Assembly: GCA_031430435.1 (NCBI GenBank)
Contig: JANPBM010000002.1
Coordinates: forward strand, 1-50,170
Length of the DNA: 50,170 nucleotides
Reading direction: 5' to 3'
From: JANNVK01 sp031430435
Lineage (GTDB): Bacteria; Acidobacteriota; Blastocatellia; Pyrinomonadales; Pyrinomonadaceae
Part shown: one piece after another, positions 40,159-48,482 of the stretch
Numbering within the stretch: position 1 is the first letter of the stretch
How the letters are laid out: every line of letters begins with the position of its first letter
Notes under the pieces: generated by a model
What the model saw: only the letters and a program-made list of their open reading frames with translations
Told to the model about the DNA's origin: nothing
Databases searched by the model: none
Translations under genes and position numbers: made by a program

Positions 40159-42279
40159 ATGCGAATTGAAATTGAAAGTCCGCAAACATTGTCGCTCGAG
40201 CGAAAAATTCAGATGCACGAAGCCCGCGAAGGCATTATTCAACGGCTCGCCCGCGATCTTCCGACTAACATTGACCTTGAAAGATTCCTGAATGTCATCG
40301 TTTCCGAAATCGGTCGAATGATGCACGCCGACCGTTGCGATTTGCTCCAACTCGGTGTCGGGAGCGATTTGCGAATCAGCCACGAATGGCGAAAAGACGA
40401 GACAATTACACCGTCCGAAGGCACGACAATTCCGATCGACGCGCAAAAACTTTCCGAACAATTTGACCTTACCAAACCGATTCGCATCAACGACACGACA
40501 TTGGCAAAAGACCCGACCGTGAGATTTTTTACTAAGGCTTTGGGAACTCGTTCGCTTTTGGTCGTACCGATTATTTTGAGCGGTAAAGTGTTGGGATTAT
40601 TAGGCTTACATGGCGTTCACGAAGCCCGCGAATGGCTTGACGAAGAAGTCGGTTTTTTGGAATCGATTGCCCAACAAATCGCCGCCGGTTATCAATACAC
40701 ACGGCTTTATGTAACGCAGGAACAGGAGTCGAAACGCACCACGGCATTGCTTGAAATTGCAAATATTTTGAATTCCACCTCAGATTTCGGCGAAGTTTCC
40801 GCCAAGGTTTTGGAGCGGGCAATTTCGCTTGTCGGCGCCGATTACGGAGCGTTGGGTGTGCTTGACCAAACAGGCAAAAAGATTAGTTTGGCATCGTTCA
40901 AATCTGCTCCGAATGTCGAACCGGTTGCGGTTATGCAGATGATTCAAGAGCATAATCAGTCGTTGGATATTGAGCCGTTTCCGGTTTTGTCGGACATTAT
41001 GCGGGACGGAAAAACACTTCGGGTGGTTGATTCATCGCTTCCGTTCGCCGTCCGCTTTATTTTTAATTCGCAGTTGAACGGCAAAGCGGCGCTCGTTTCG
41101 CCCGTTCAGGTCGGCGGACAATCTTTCGGACTTTTGGGCTTTGTGTGGAGCGTTGAACGCGAAGAAATTTTCGACGATCACCAAGTTGCGTTGGTCGAAG
41201 GAATCGCCGATCAAATCGGCACGGCGCTTGAACGCGACCAATTAACCGCCGAAGTGATGCGTTTGAAATCACAGCTCGACCAACGGCATCAGAGCGAAAT
41301 TATCGGTCAAGCTCCTTCGATCAGACGCGCAATCGAACTTTGTTTGAACGTCGCGGACACCGGCACAACGGTTTTAATCAACGGCGAAAGCGGTACAGGC
41401 AAAGAACTTATCGCCAATTTGATTCATTATAATTCGGGTCGGGAAGCAAAAAGTTATGTAAAATTAAACTGCGGCGCGATTCCCGAAACGTTGATTGAAT
41501 CCGAACTTTTCGGACACGAAAAAGGGGCCTTCACGGATGCGCGAACGCAACGCAAAGGTCGTTTCGAGGAAGCAAACGGCGGAACCTTATTTTTGGATGA
41601 AATCGGCGAAATGCCTTTATCCGCCCAAGTTAAACTGCTCAGAGTATTGCAGGACGGCGAATTTACGCGAGTCGGCGGAAACGATGTCGTAAAAACCGAT
41701 GTTCGCGTCATTGCGGCGACAAACGTCAATCTTGAAAAAGCCATCGAAGACGGCAAGTTTCGCAAAGATTTATTTTATCGGCTGTCGGTTTTTCCGATTC
41801 AACTGCCGCCGTTGCGTGAACGCCCCGAGGATATTTATTTGCTGGTTTTTCACTTTTTGGAACTTTACAAACAAAAAACCAATCGCTTTGTGTCGGGAAT
41901 TTCCAAAGATTGTTTGACCGCGTTGACCAATTACGAATGGCTCGGCAACGTCCGCGAACTCGAAAATGCGATTGAACGCGCGGTGATTATTGCTTCGGGC
42001 AGACAAATCGAACTTGACGATTTACCGCCCGCAATCAGCAAAAAAGCGGCGGAATCAAATGCACACGCCAAACAGGAACGCGCCAAAGCCGCCGGCGAAG
42101 GTCGCGGAGTTACGATCGACATCGAGTTTCCCGCCACGCTCGAAGAAATAGAGAAACAAGCAATCGAACTTGCACTCGACTACACGAACGGCGATAAATC
42201 CAGAGCGGCAAGGTTATTAAATATAGGCAGAAAAACGCTTTATCGAAAATTGGAAGATTATGAATCAAAAGAAAAGTAG
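40159..42279 (+). CDS. Sigma-54-dependent transcriptional activator with two GAF domains
   Basis: A 706-residue activator from the ATG at 40159 (a TTG 30 bases upstream is less likely). Two GAF sensor domains occupy roughly 20-185 and 195-365. The AAA+ domain has Walker A GESGTGKELIANLIH, the sigma-54 loop in the form GAFTDA (Asp in place of the second Gly), Walker B GGTLFLDEIGEM and the arginine-containing PPLRERPEDI. A Fis-type helix-turn-helix closes it (KSRAARLLNIGRKTLYRKLE). There is no receiver domain, so it senses a ligand or partner through GAF. The pilin promoter in this window is a possible target. Heptamers follow its stop. Confidence 0.93.
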   Translation: MRIEIESPQTLSLERKIQMHEAREGIIQRLARDLPTNIDLERFLNVIVSEIGRMMHADRCDLLQLGVGSDLRISHEWRKDETITPSEGTTIPIDAQKLSEQFDLTKPIRINDTTLAKDPTVRFFTKALGTRSLLVVPIILSGKVLGLLGLHGVHEAREWLDEEVGFLESIAQQIAAGYQYTRLYVTQEQESKRTTALLEIANILNSTSDFGEVSAKVLERAISLVGADYGALGVLDQTGKKISLASFKSAPNVEPVAVMQMIQEHNQSLDIEPFPVLSDIMRDGKTLRVVDSSLPFAVRFIFNSQLNGKAALVSPVQVGGQSFGLLGFVWSVEREEIFDDHQVALVEGIADQIGTALERDQLTAEVMRLKSQLDQRHQSEIIGQAPSIRRAIELCLNVADTGTTVLINGESGTGKELIANLIHYNSGREAKSYVKLNCGAIPETLIESELFGHEKGAFTDARTQRKGRFEEANGGTLFLDEIGEMPLSAQVKLLRVLQDGEFTRVGGNDVVKTDVRVIAATNVNLEKAIEDGKFRKDLFYRLSVFPIQLPPLRERPEDIYLLVFHFLELYKQKTNRFVSGISKDCLTALTNYEWLGNVRELENAIERAVIIASGRQIELDDLPPAISKKAAESNAHAKQERAKAAGEGRGVTIDIEFPATLEEIEKQAIELALDYTNGDKSRAARLLNIGRKTLYRKLEDYESKEK

Positions 42280-42301
42280 AAGGTAAAAGGTAAAAAGGCA
42301 A
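42274..42301. repeat. Degenerate heptamer repeat after the sigma-54 activator gene
   Basis: Four 7-base units: AAGTAGA, AGGTAAA, AGGTAAA, AAGGCAA. It begins within the last codons of the activator gene (stop at 42277-42279). Same period as other tandem tracts in the window. Confidence 0.6.
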
Positions 42302-42385
42302 AGTGATTCCGGATGTTTATTGTTAATTTCGGTAAATTTCCGGTATATTCAAACTACGATTTTTGTAGAGTGAGGATATATTTTT

Positions 42386-42868
42386 ATGAGAGAACGTGAA
42401 GAAACAAGTGCGAACACAAAACTGACATATTTGCTGATCGGCGGCGGAATCGGCGCGATTTTAGCGTTACTTTTTGCTCCGAAATCGGGACAAGAACTGC
42501 GTGAAGACATCGCCGATGTTACCCGCAAAGGCATCGATAAAACCAAAGAATCTGCCGTCCAATTGCAAGAACGCGCGGGCGAGTATTACGAAGTTACCCG
42601 CGATCGGGCGAACGAACTTTATTCGACCGCGCAAGACAAAGCAGGCGAACTTTATTCGACGGCTCAAGTAAAAGCCGAAGAAATTGCCGAAAAAGCAAAG
42701 TCAACCGCTTCAAGCACCGCAAATCCTTTTACCGCCGCCATCGAAGCCGGAAAACGCGCGTATAACGAGGAAAAAATGAAAAGCGGAATTTCGACAATCG
42801 CCGAACGCCCGACGTATCCGATTGACGAAGACGATGTTTTGAAATTGCCTGAAGACACAAAGAATTAA
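42386..42868 (+). CDS. YtxH-like envelope stress protein
   Basis: A 160-residue protein. A glycine-rich membrane helix (LTYLLIGGGIGAILALLFAPKSGQE) is followed by RED...VTRKG and a long helical, Lys/Ala/Glu-rich coil with near-repeats (RANELYSTAQDKAGELYSTA). The APKSGxELR motif is diagnostic of YtxH (general stress protein) family. Function poorly known. Followed by a hairpin and a DUF948-like gene. Confidence 0.85.
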   Translation: MREREETSANTKLTYLLIGGGIGAILALLFAPKSGQELREDIADVTRKGIDKTKESAVQLQERAGEYYEVTRDRANELYSTAQDKAGELYSTAQVKAEEIAEKAKSTASSTANPFTAAIEAGKRAYNEEKMKSGISTIAERPTYPIDEDDVLKLPEDTKN

Positions 42869-42873
42869 TGTAA

Positions 42874-42913
42874 ATTAAAGTTTCGGATTCCGAATCGGAA
42901 ACTTTAATTTTTA
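42874..42913 (+). terminator. Hairpin terminator between the YtxH-like and DUF948-like genes
   Basis: An 11-bp stem (42874-42884 with 42898-42908) followed by TTTTT. It lies in the 51-base gap between two genes that look like partners, so it may be an attenuator that lowers the second gene's expression. Confidence 0.7.
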
Positions 42914-42919
42914 TAAAAT

Positions 42920-43459
42920 ATGAACCAAGATACAACTCTTCTTTGGATAATGATTGCCTCGATTGCGATTGCGGTTTCATTTATCGTGATTGCAATTTCG
43001 TTTATCGTAATCGCGGTTTTGGTCGGTAAAATTGTCAAAACCGTTAAAAACGTCGAGGCAAAAGTTGAGCCGTTGATTGAAAAAGTAAACTTAATCAGCG
43101 TTCAAGGCAAAGAGATTGCCGAACAATTCAACACGGTTTCGGGACATCTTTCGTCAACCGCAAAGAACATTTCAGAATCAACCGGTTTGATAAAAGAACA
43201 GGTCGGCGAACTGAAACTATTGGTCGGGCAAACCTCGCTTGTGGCGAAAGAAAAAGTTGCGTTGGTCAGCCAAACAATCGAGCGAACGAATTTGCAAGTT
43301 AAAACAACCGCAGATTTCGTGGAAACAAAAATTGTTGAACCTGCCCGCGAAATTGCCGCAATTATGGCAGGTTTCCGCAAAGGTTTGGAAGTTTTATTGG
43401 CTCCTGCGCCGAAACAACTTGACCGCGTTTATAACGACGACGATATGTTCATCGGCTGA
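42920..43459 (+). CDS. DUF948-like membrane-anchored coiled-coil protein
   Basis: A 179-residue protein. The N-terminal helix contains a short internal duplication (VSFIVIAISFIVIAVLVG), followed by a long coiled coil (VKNVEAKVEPLIEKVNLISV and onwards). This layout is that of DUF948/YtxG proteins, which commonly sit next to YtxH. Role unknown, probably envelope stress. Confidence 0.75.
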   Translation: MNQDTTLLWIMIASIAIAVSFIVIAISFIVIAVLVGKIVKTVKNVEAKVEPLIEKVNLISVQGKEIAEQFNTVSGHLSSTAKNISESTGLIKEQVGELKLLVGQTSLVAKEKVALVSQTIERTNLQVKTTADFVETKIVEPAREIAAIMAGFRKGLEVLLAPAPKQLDRVYNDDDMFIG

Positions 43460-43480
43460 AATCTCGGTTAATTTAATGAT

Positions 43481-43514
43481 AAAAAGTTCGGTTGATTACT
43501 CAGCCGAACTTTTT
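43481..43514. terminator. Bidirectional terminator between convergent genes
   Basis: A 15-bp stem with one G-T pair (43481-43495 with 43500-43514) and a four-base loop, A-rich on the left and T-rich on the right. It serves the plus-strand gene ending at 43459 and the minus-strand gene ending at 43536. Confidence 0.88.
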
Positions 43515-43535
43515 ATTTTGGGTTAGTTCAAAGGT

Positions 43536-44732
43536 TTAATAACCGTTGAAAACACGCCGAACTTGTTTCGCAAACGCACGTTCGCGAGCAACTTTTGTTT
43601 CAAATCTAAACGGGATTAGCGTTGTAAACTGTGTATTAAAAACATCGAAATCAATCAGTCGTTGGAATAAAACCGTGATACGGCGTTTGCCTGCGAAATC
43701 GCCGATGCTTGGAATCGAATAATTTGCGTTAGTGATAAAACCGCCGCTGCTTGCTCCGATTTTTTCTCCGAAAACGTTAAAAAGATTCGTCTCACCGAGT
43801 GCTTCGATTAAGAGTGATTGTTCAAGAAATCCACGCATTGTTGCCGATATTTCAGGTGAAAGAAATGTGCCTGTCGAAACTCTCGCCATTAGGGAAGCGT
43901 AATCCCGGACTGTTCCGCCGACAGCAAGTTTTTGTAAACCGGCTTTCAAAGGCTCTCTGTTTCCAATCGTATCGATATTTGCGAGACGAAATTCAAATTC
44001 TGCCGCCCGCCAAACCGGATTTTGAAATTTTGCCGTCAACGAGTTGACCAAAGCTGCATATTCGCGTCTTGACAATCTTTTTAAGCGTTCGACATTGGCA
44101 AGCGTACTCAAGCCGATTTCGTGATTTTCAAAAGATAAGTCAATACCGGTAAAGAATATCGGAAAATCTTGTCCGAATAATCCGCCGTCGCGAATTACGG
44201 CTTTGAATGTGTTTCGATTCAAATTGGCAAGCAGCCAATCGGGAACGGCATTGTCGCTAAACGTAATCATAGCTTTAACCATTTGCTGAACTGTAACCGG
44301 CGTTTCCGGATTCACCGCGAATCCGAATTCATCGTGCGGAATTCCTAAATCTTCGAGTGCCGCCGCGTGAGCCGTGCCATCTATTCCGGGTATAAAATAA
44401 TTTTCCCATTCACCGACCGTAACCATTCGATTCGGCTGAATTTCACCGGTTGAAACGGCTTTTGCATACGCCGCGAGATGAATAACTTTGCCAAGCGATT
44501 CCAAAGGCATTTTTACATCGATATTGTGTGCAATTATCGGTTCGCGAAGGTCAATCGAACCGTTTGATTTAAGCGAAAAACTCGCCATTGCCACGTTGTT
44601 TCTATTCGCCGAAAGATATGTCAAAAATGCTTCGGGCGTTGAAATATCTGGCGGTGTTTGGGCAAAACTTGTATTGCCCGCGAAAATTAAAACGATAAAC
44701 AAAAATGCGATTCCGAAAATATGATTTTTCAT
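43536..44732 (-). CDS. Secreted class A beta-lactamase-like serine hydrolase
   Basis: A 398-residue protein with a Sec signal peptide (FGIAFLFIVLIFAGNTSFA, cleaved before QTPPD). Penicillin-binding-fold motifs are present: Ser79-Leu-Gly-Lys82 (PLESLGKV), Ser159-Asp-Asn161 (FSDNAVPDW) and a KxG-like KIGASSGG near residue 340. This arrangement fits class A beta-lactamases or D,D-carboxypeptidase/transpeptidase relatives; the protein is longer than a typical beta-lactamase and the substrate is unknown. Upstream lies copy A of the shared bipartite element. Confidence 0.82.
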   Translation of the reverse strand: MKNHIFGIAFLFIVLIFAGNTSFAQTPPDISTPEAFLTYLSANRNNVAMASFSLKSNGSIDLREPIIAHNIDVKMPLESLGKVIHLAAYAKAVSTGEIQPNRMVTVGEWENYFIPGIDGTAHAAALEDLGIPHDEFGFAVNPETPVTVQQMVKAMITFSDNAVPDWLLANLNRNTFKAVIRDGGLFGQDFPIFFTGIDLSFENHEIGLSTLANVERLKRLSRREYAALVNSLTAKFQNPVWRAAEFEFRLANIDTIGNREPLKAGLQKLAVGGTVRDYASLMARVSTGTFLSPEISATMRGFLEQSLLIEALGETNLFNVFGEKIGASSGGFITNANYSIPSIGDFAGKRRITVLFQRLIDFDVFNTQFTTLIPFRFETKVARERAFAKQVRRVFNGY

Positions 44733-44800
44733 TTTTTACTCCAAATTTTTAATTTACTCTTTCCAAGTATTAAATAATCATAGAATTTTCGGTTGGTCGG

Positions 44801-44851
44801 CACATCGGGCAAAAGGTTGGAATTATCTCAGACTAAAGTTGGATTTTTTAG
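44801..44851 (-). promoter_or_regulatory. Bipartite upstream element, copy A
   Basis: On the minus strand the element runs CTAAAAAATCC, AACTTTAGTC (44840-44831), CCAACC, then CCGATGTG (44808-44801), ending about 70 bases before the ATG of the serine hydrolase (44732). The distance from the start of the first box to CCGATGT is 32 bases, the same as in copies B and C. Confidence 0.6.
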
Positions 44852-44868
44852 AATTATGACTCAGGCTT

Positions 44869-46074
44869 TTAACGCGCATAAATTGGGTTTGAAATTATCC
44901 AAGGCATTGAATCAAAAGGACTTCCGAGCGAATCCAAATAAGCCTCGACTCTGTATGTTGCGGGTTCTTTTATCTCGAATTCGATTTGTCTTGCAGGTTG
45001 TGATTCGTAAATTTTCTCGCCGTTTTTAAAGACAATAAAACGCGCGTCGAGCGGTGTTTGAGCCTTTAACAGCATTTTATCTTGCAGAATTATTTCATCA
45101 CCTTGGCCGGCGATTTTGTTGCCGTTGTCTGCCGTGAAATTGAAACCTGCGGCATCGCCCAATCCGTCGAAAGCAATAAATGACCGTCCGTGTTTCAAAG
45201 CCGAGAGCAAAGTTGTTTGCGTCAAAGATTCGTTTTCGTCCAACAAAATATGCGTTTGCATCAGCCGAAAAATTGTCTCGTAACGATCGATTTTGAAATT
45301 TAAGAACTTGTTTCCCGCATCATCGCCAAACAGATGAAAACCGATATTCGAATGCGCGTCGTTACCCGCAAAAAGCGTGATTTTGCGGGTTTCGGAAAGC
45401 TCGTCGTATTGTTGCAAATTATCGTTCGGACGTTGAAAATGTCGGGCTAGAGTAATTTCGGGATATGCGTCGAACGACCAAATTACATCAAAAACAAGCG
45501 AAAGCGGATTTGCTTTTTTGGCGACTGTATTGAGCGAAAGCACTTCGATTCCGTCAAAATCGGCATTCGGATTTCGCAGTTTTTCGGGATAAGTAACCAA
45601 AACCAATTTATTTTGCGACTTATATTTTTCGATAAATTGCGGTGTTTCAAGTTGCGCGTCTCGGGCGGAATCTTTGCTTCCCGGCAAAAGCAAAAAACGG
45701 TCGCGACTTGCCGTATTAACTTCTTGTCCGTTCACAAACAACGTTTTGCCGTAAAATCCTTTGAGCGTCAAAACCGAAGTGTCGAACAGCGATTCGGCGT
45801 GTTCGGTCAGCATCACAAAATCGAGATTATTGGCGGTTGCGGCTTGAATCAATTCATCGAAAGTTCCCGTGCTGTGTCCGCCGATGGCAGTGTGAACGTG
45901 AATTACGCCTCTGTAATCTTTGAAACCGGTTGTTGCCCAAACACTTCTTGCGGCACTCATATCTTTAATGTTTTGAGCCGTTTGACCGATTTGCAGACGA
46001 TGATAAATAAACGGTGTTTGCGACAAAAAAATGATGCAGACAAACATTAACGTTATTTTTTTGGAGAATTTCAT
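44869..46074 (-). CDS. Secreted PHP-domain (metallo-phosphoesterase-like) protein
   Basis: A 401-residue protein with an N-terminal signal/anchor (KKITLMFVCIIFLSQTPFIY). PHP metal motifs: HVHTAIGGHSTG (first His pair), LDFVMLTEHAES and LFAGNDAHSN. The C-terminal part is beta-rich and ends with an Ig-like segment (YRVEAYLDSLGSPFDSMPWI). The PHP fold hydrolyses phosphoesters or related bonds; secretion suggests a role on extracellular substrates. I use the ATG at 46074; the upstream in-frame TTG has no support. Confidence 0.82.
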   Translation of the reverse strand: MKFSKKITLMFVCIIFLSQTPFIYHRLQIGQTAQNIKDMSAARSVWATTGFKDYRGVIHVHTAIGGHSTGTFDELIQAATANNLDFVMLTEHAESLFDTSVLTLKGFYGKTLFVNGQEVNTASRDRFLLLPGSKDSARDAQLETPQFIEKYKSQNKLVLVTYPEKLRNPNADFDGIEVLSLNTVAKKANPLSLVFDVIWSFDAYPEITLARHFQRPNDNLQQYDELSETRKITLFAGNDAHSNIGFHLFGDDAGNKFLNFKIDRYETIFRLMQTHILLDENESLTQTTLLSALKHGRSFIAFDGLGDAAGFNFTADNGNKIAGQGDEIILQDKMLLKAQTPLDARFIVFKNGEKIYESQPARQIEFEIKEPATYRVEAYLDSLGSPFDSMPWIISNPIYAR

Positions 46075-46116
46075 TGCTTTTCTCAAAAAACGGAACTGAT
46101 AAGTAGAAATTTTATT

Positions 46117-46151
46117 GACCGGAATGCAATCAATTTGCTTGCATTCCGGTC
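46117..46151 (-). terminator. Hairpin downstream of the LolA-like gene
   Basis: A perfect 13-bp inverted repeat (46117-46129 with 46139-46151), loop of 9, followed on the minus strand by AATAAAATTT. A second hairpin pairing taaagtcgat (46154-46163) with atcgacttttta (46179-46190) lies just before it. Together they end the transcript of the gene at 46213. Confidence 0.7.
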
Positions 46152-46212
46152 TTAAAGTCGATAATGCAAATAGCTTGGATCGACTTTTTACCTTGCGTTA
46201 CCTGGAACGCCT

Positions 46213-47682
46213 TTACGGTTTTCCGACCTCGGAATCTTTTACTTCGGAGTTGAATTTTTTGTAACTGCCGTATTTTGAAACTTGGTTGATTTTTAATCCC
46301 GCGACCAGTAAAATACGAACTGAAACGCTTATATCGGCAAGCGAAGGAAGCCACACATCATCATCGAAACGCTCTTGCTCCAAAATAAAATACGCGCCTT
46401 TTTTGATTTTCAGAGCAACACCGCCGATATTCGCGTTTTCACCGAGTTTTGCCTCGACGCGGGCAACTTGCTTATCATTTTCGTCGATCCAACAAGTGCC
46501 GAAGAACTTTGAAAACAATTGCTCGTCACTTTTGTTTGAAACAAAATTCGGATTTCGCTCGAAATCAAAAACAATGACGGTGCGACCTTTGAAATTTTCA
46601 CGACGCGGGTTAATCAAATTCGAAGCCTTCAAAATCTCCGCAATCGACGGCGGCTTTTCGCCCGCTTGGCTTTTCTCCAATCTTTCAACGTCTTTTTGCA
46701 CGTCTTTGTCTTGCTTTTCTTGATCTTTGGCGGAAAGCGGCTGACCGTTTCGCTCGATTAAGCGGCGTATTTCTTGCCTTTTATAGTTTGAAACTTCATA
46801 TTTTTCAACCTTTGTAACCAACAAATTTCCTTTCTTATCAAACTCACGATCGGTAATTTCTTCGACAAAAGAATAATTTTCGAGAGCTTTATCAACCTTG
46901 TCTTGATTCGCCTCGACTTCTTTCAAAAACGCGGCGACATCAGGCAGTTTTTCGCTCAAATTACGCGGGAAATCAAACACGGCGCGATTGTTTGAAGCGT
47001 TGTGCAGAATCTGTTCGACTTGGATTTCAAAACGTTCGTCGCCTTCGCTCATTTTTATCGTAAACGGTTCTTGCACGCCGTTTATCGCTCGAAAATTGCT
47101 GTATTCAAAAACACGGATTTGGTTGCCGAAAGGCATTTCTTCACGGATTAAAAGATTAGAAATTATGTCGAAAAATAGTTTGATTTTGATATTTTGCGCG
47201 TTTGTCAGCGTAACCGTGTAAACTTCTTTGCCGAATAAACTTGATTTTCCGCCGCCCGAAGCGATGATTTTTTCTTCTTTGTTACGCATCCAACGACCGG
47301 CTCGAAAAAATGCCTCGGCTTTCAAACTTTCGCCCGCGTTGTCCGTCAGCGTCCGTAAACCGTTTTGTGAATCTCGCATCCAAGCTGATTTTCCGTTAAA
47401 ACTGCGAATACTTTCGCCGTTTTTGAACGTAATTGTGTCGCGGTAAAGATTCGGTTGTTGAGCTTCGGATTGAAAAGTTCCGCTTGCTCCGTCGCTCAGA
47501 CGAACGATTTTCCCTCTGATTTGCGAATTCTGCACGTTTCGCATTTCTTTTTGATAACCGCTCGCTTTCGCGGACTTTTTCAAAATACTATTCGCCGATT
47601 GGGCGTGAATGATAACTTTTCCGAAAACTAAAAATACTAAAATTACGATAACTATAATTACTGCTTGTTTTACAAAACTCAT
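46213..47682 (-). CDS. Secreted LolA-like (outer-membrane lipoprotein-sorting fold) protein
   Basis: A 489-residue protein with a strong signal sequence (AVIIVIVILVFLVFGKVIIHA, cleaved before QSAN). The first half resembles LolA/LolB-like convex beta sheets (GKIVRLSDGASGTFQSEAQQ, LYRDTITFKNGESIRSFNGK, KLFFDIISNLLIREEMPFGN); the second half looks like a related domain (YSFVEEITDREFDKKGNLLV, VARVEAKLGENANIGGVALK). A highly charged linker (KDQEKQDKDVQKDVERLEKS) lies between. No enzyme motif. Copy B of the bipartite element lies upstream. Confidence 0.65.
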   Translation of the reverse strand: MSFVKQAVIIVIVILVFLVFGKVIIHAQSANSILKKSAKASGYQKEMRNVQNSQIRGKIVRLSDGASGTFQSEAQQPNLYRDTITFKNGESIRSFNGKSAWMRDSQNGLRTLTDNAGESLKAEAFFRAGRWMRNKEEKIIASGGGKSSLFGKEVYTVTLTNAQNIKIKLFFDIISNLLIREEMPFGNQIRVFEYSNFRAINGVQEPFTIKMSEGDERFEIQVEQILHNASNNRAVFDFPRNLSEKLPDVAAFLKEVEANQDKVDKALENYSFVEEITDREFDKKGNLLVTKVEKYEVSNYKRQEIRRLIERNGQPLSAKDQEKQDKDVQKDVERLEKSQAGEKPPSIAEILKASNLINPRRENFKGRTVIVFDFERNPNFVSNKSDEQLFSKFFGTCWIDENDKQVARVEAKLGENANIGGVALKIKKGAYFILEQERFDDDVWLPSLADISVSVRILLVAGLKINQVSKYGSYKKFNSEVKDSEVGKP

Positions 47683-47744
47683 CTTTCCCTCAAATTTCTC
47701 TGAAATTATTTAACTGAAATGATTTTATAACTAACTCAGATCAA

Positions 47745-47795
47745 AAACATCGGGCGTTGGTTGTAATTTTTCTAGGTCTAAAGTCTGATTTTTAG
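47745..47795 (-). promoter_or_regulatory. Bipartite upstream element, copy B
   Basis: On the minus strand: CTAAAAATCA, GACTTTAGAC (47785-47776), CAACCAA, then CCGATGTT (47753-47746), about 64-70 bases before the ATG at 47682. Spacing between the two boxes is 32 bases, as in copies A and C. Confidence 0.6.
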
Positions 47796-47818
47796 TTATT
47801 ACCGGTAAGAAAAATATA

Positions 47819-48193
47819 TTATTGGTTCATAGATTGTTTCACATCGCTGATGTATTTCCTGTCCATCACAAAAGCAAATATCCAAATTGCGATGCCGAAT
47901 AATGCGAGTAAAACTTTGATTTCCTGTTGGGCAATATGCCCGCCTAACGCCAGCAGCAAATCGTAAAGAAAACCTGCAAAAGCAAAGTCTTTCAGTGTTT
48001 GGGACTTGTTGGAAAGAATTGCGATTACGCCCAAAGTTTTTGCAAGGCTCAACGGATAAAGTATCCATTCAGGAAATTGCAGATGTCGATATTCATCATA
48101 AGAGGCTTGAGTATCGGATAATCCAAATATTACAGAGCCGATAAAAAGCGCGCAGAAAAGACCTGTTGCCGTCCAATAAAGTGTTTTGTTCAT
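47819..48193 (-). CDS. DoxX-like membrane protein
   Basis: A 124-residue protein with four hydrophobic helices. The opening KTLYWTATGLFCALFIGSVI, followed by LQFPEWILYPLSLAKTLGVI and FAGFLYDLLLALGGH, is typical of DoxX-like (DUF1634/DoxX_2) proteins. Function in this group is unclear. A weaker copy (D) of the bipartite element lies upstream. Confidence 0.78.
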   Translation of the reverse strand: MNKTLYWTATGLFCALFIGSVIFGLSDTQASYDEYRHLQFPEWILYPLSLAKTLGVIAILSNKSQTLKDFAFAGFLYDLLLALGGHIAQQEIKVLLALFGIAIWIFAFVMDRKYISDVKQSMNQ

Positions 48194-48260
48194 AAATTTA
48201 ATAACTGTGTTTGTTGATTTTTCTCTACCGAAAAGATTTTACCGAGATTGCATTTGAAAA

Positions 48261-48307
48261 ACATCAGTCGCAAGAACGACTTTTTTAAGTCCGGAGATTG
48301 ATTTTTT
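48261..48307 (-). promoter_or_regulatory. Possible bipartite upstream element, weak copy D
   Basis: On the minus strand it begins AAAAAATCA, contains GGACTTAA and ends CTGATGTTTTT, aligning with copy B with one base missing and a poor middle. It lies about 67 bases before the ATG of the DoxX-like gene at 48193. Confidence 0.35.
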
Positions 48308-48344
48308 GTAAGTTGTGAATCTAACGCAAATCTTGTGTGTTTTC

Positions 48345-48393
48345 GTAAAACCCGACTAAAGTCCTACGAATTTCGCAACCAAAGTCCGATGTG
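48345..48393 (+). promoter_or_regulatory. Bipartite upstream element, copy C
   Basis: Plus strand: GTAAAACCC, GACTAAAGTC (48354-48363, a perfect 10-base dyad), GCAACCAAAGT, CCGATGTG (48386-48393). It precedes the ATG at 48483 by about 90 bases, in the same orientation relative to its gene as copies A and B, with the same 32-base spacing. AAAGTCCGA in the second box repeats part of the first. Confidence 0.6.
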
Positions 48394-48482
48394 CCGATTT
48401 CGATAAAGTTTTAAACTTTTGATGTCAAGCCGAAAAAAATTACCAAAAAGGCTTCGGCAATAAATAAATTCAGGAGTAAAAA

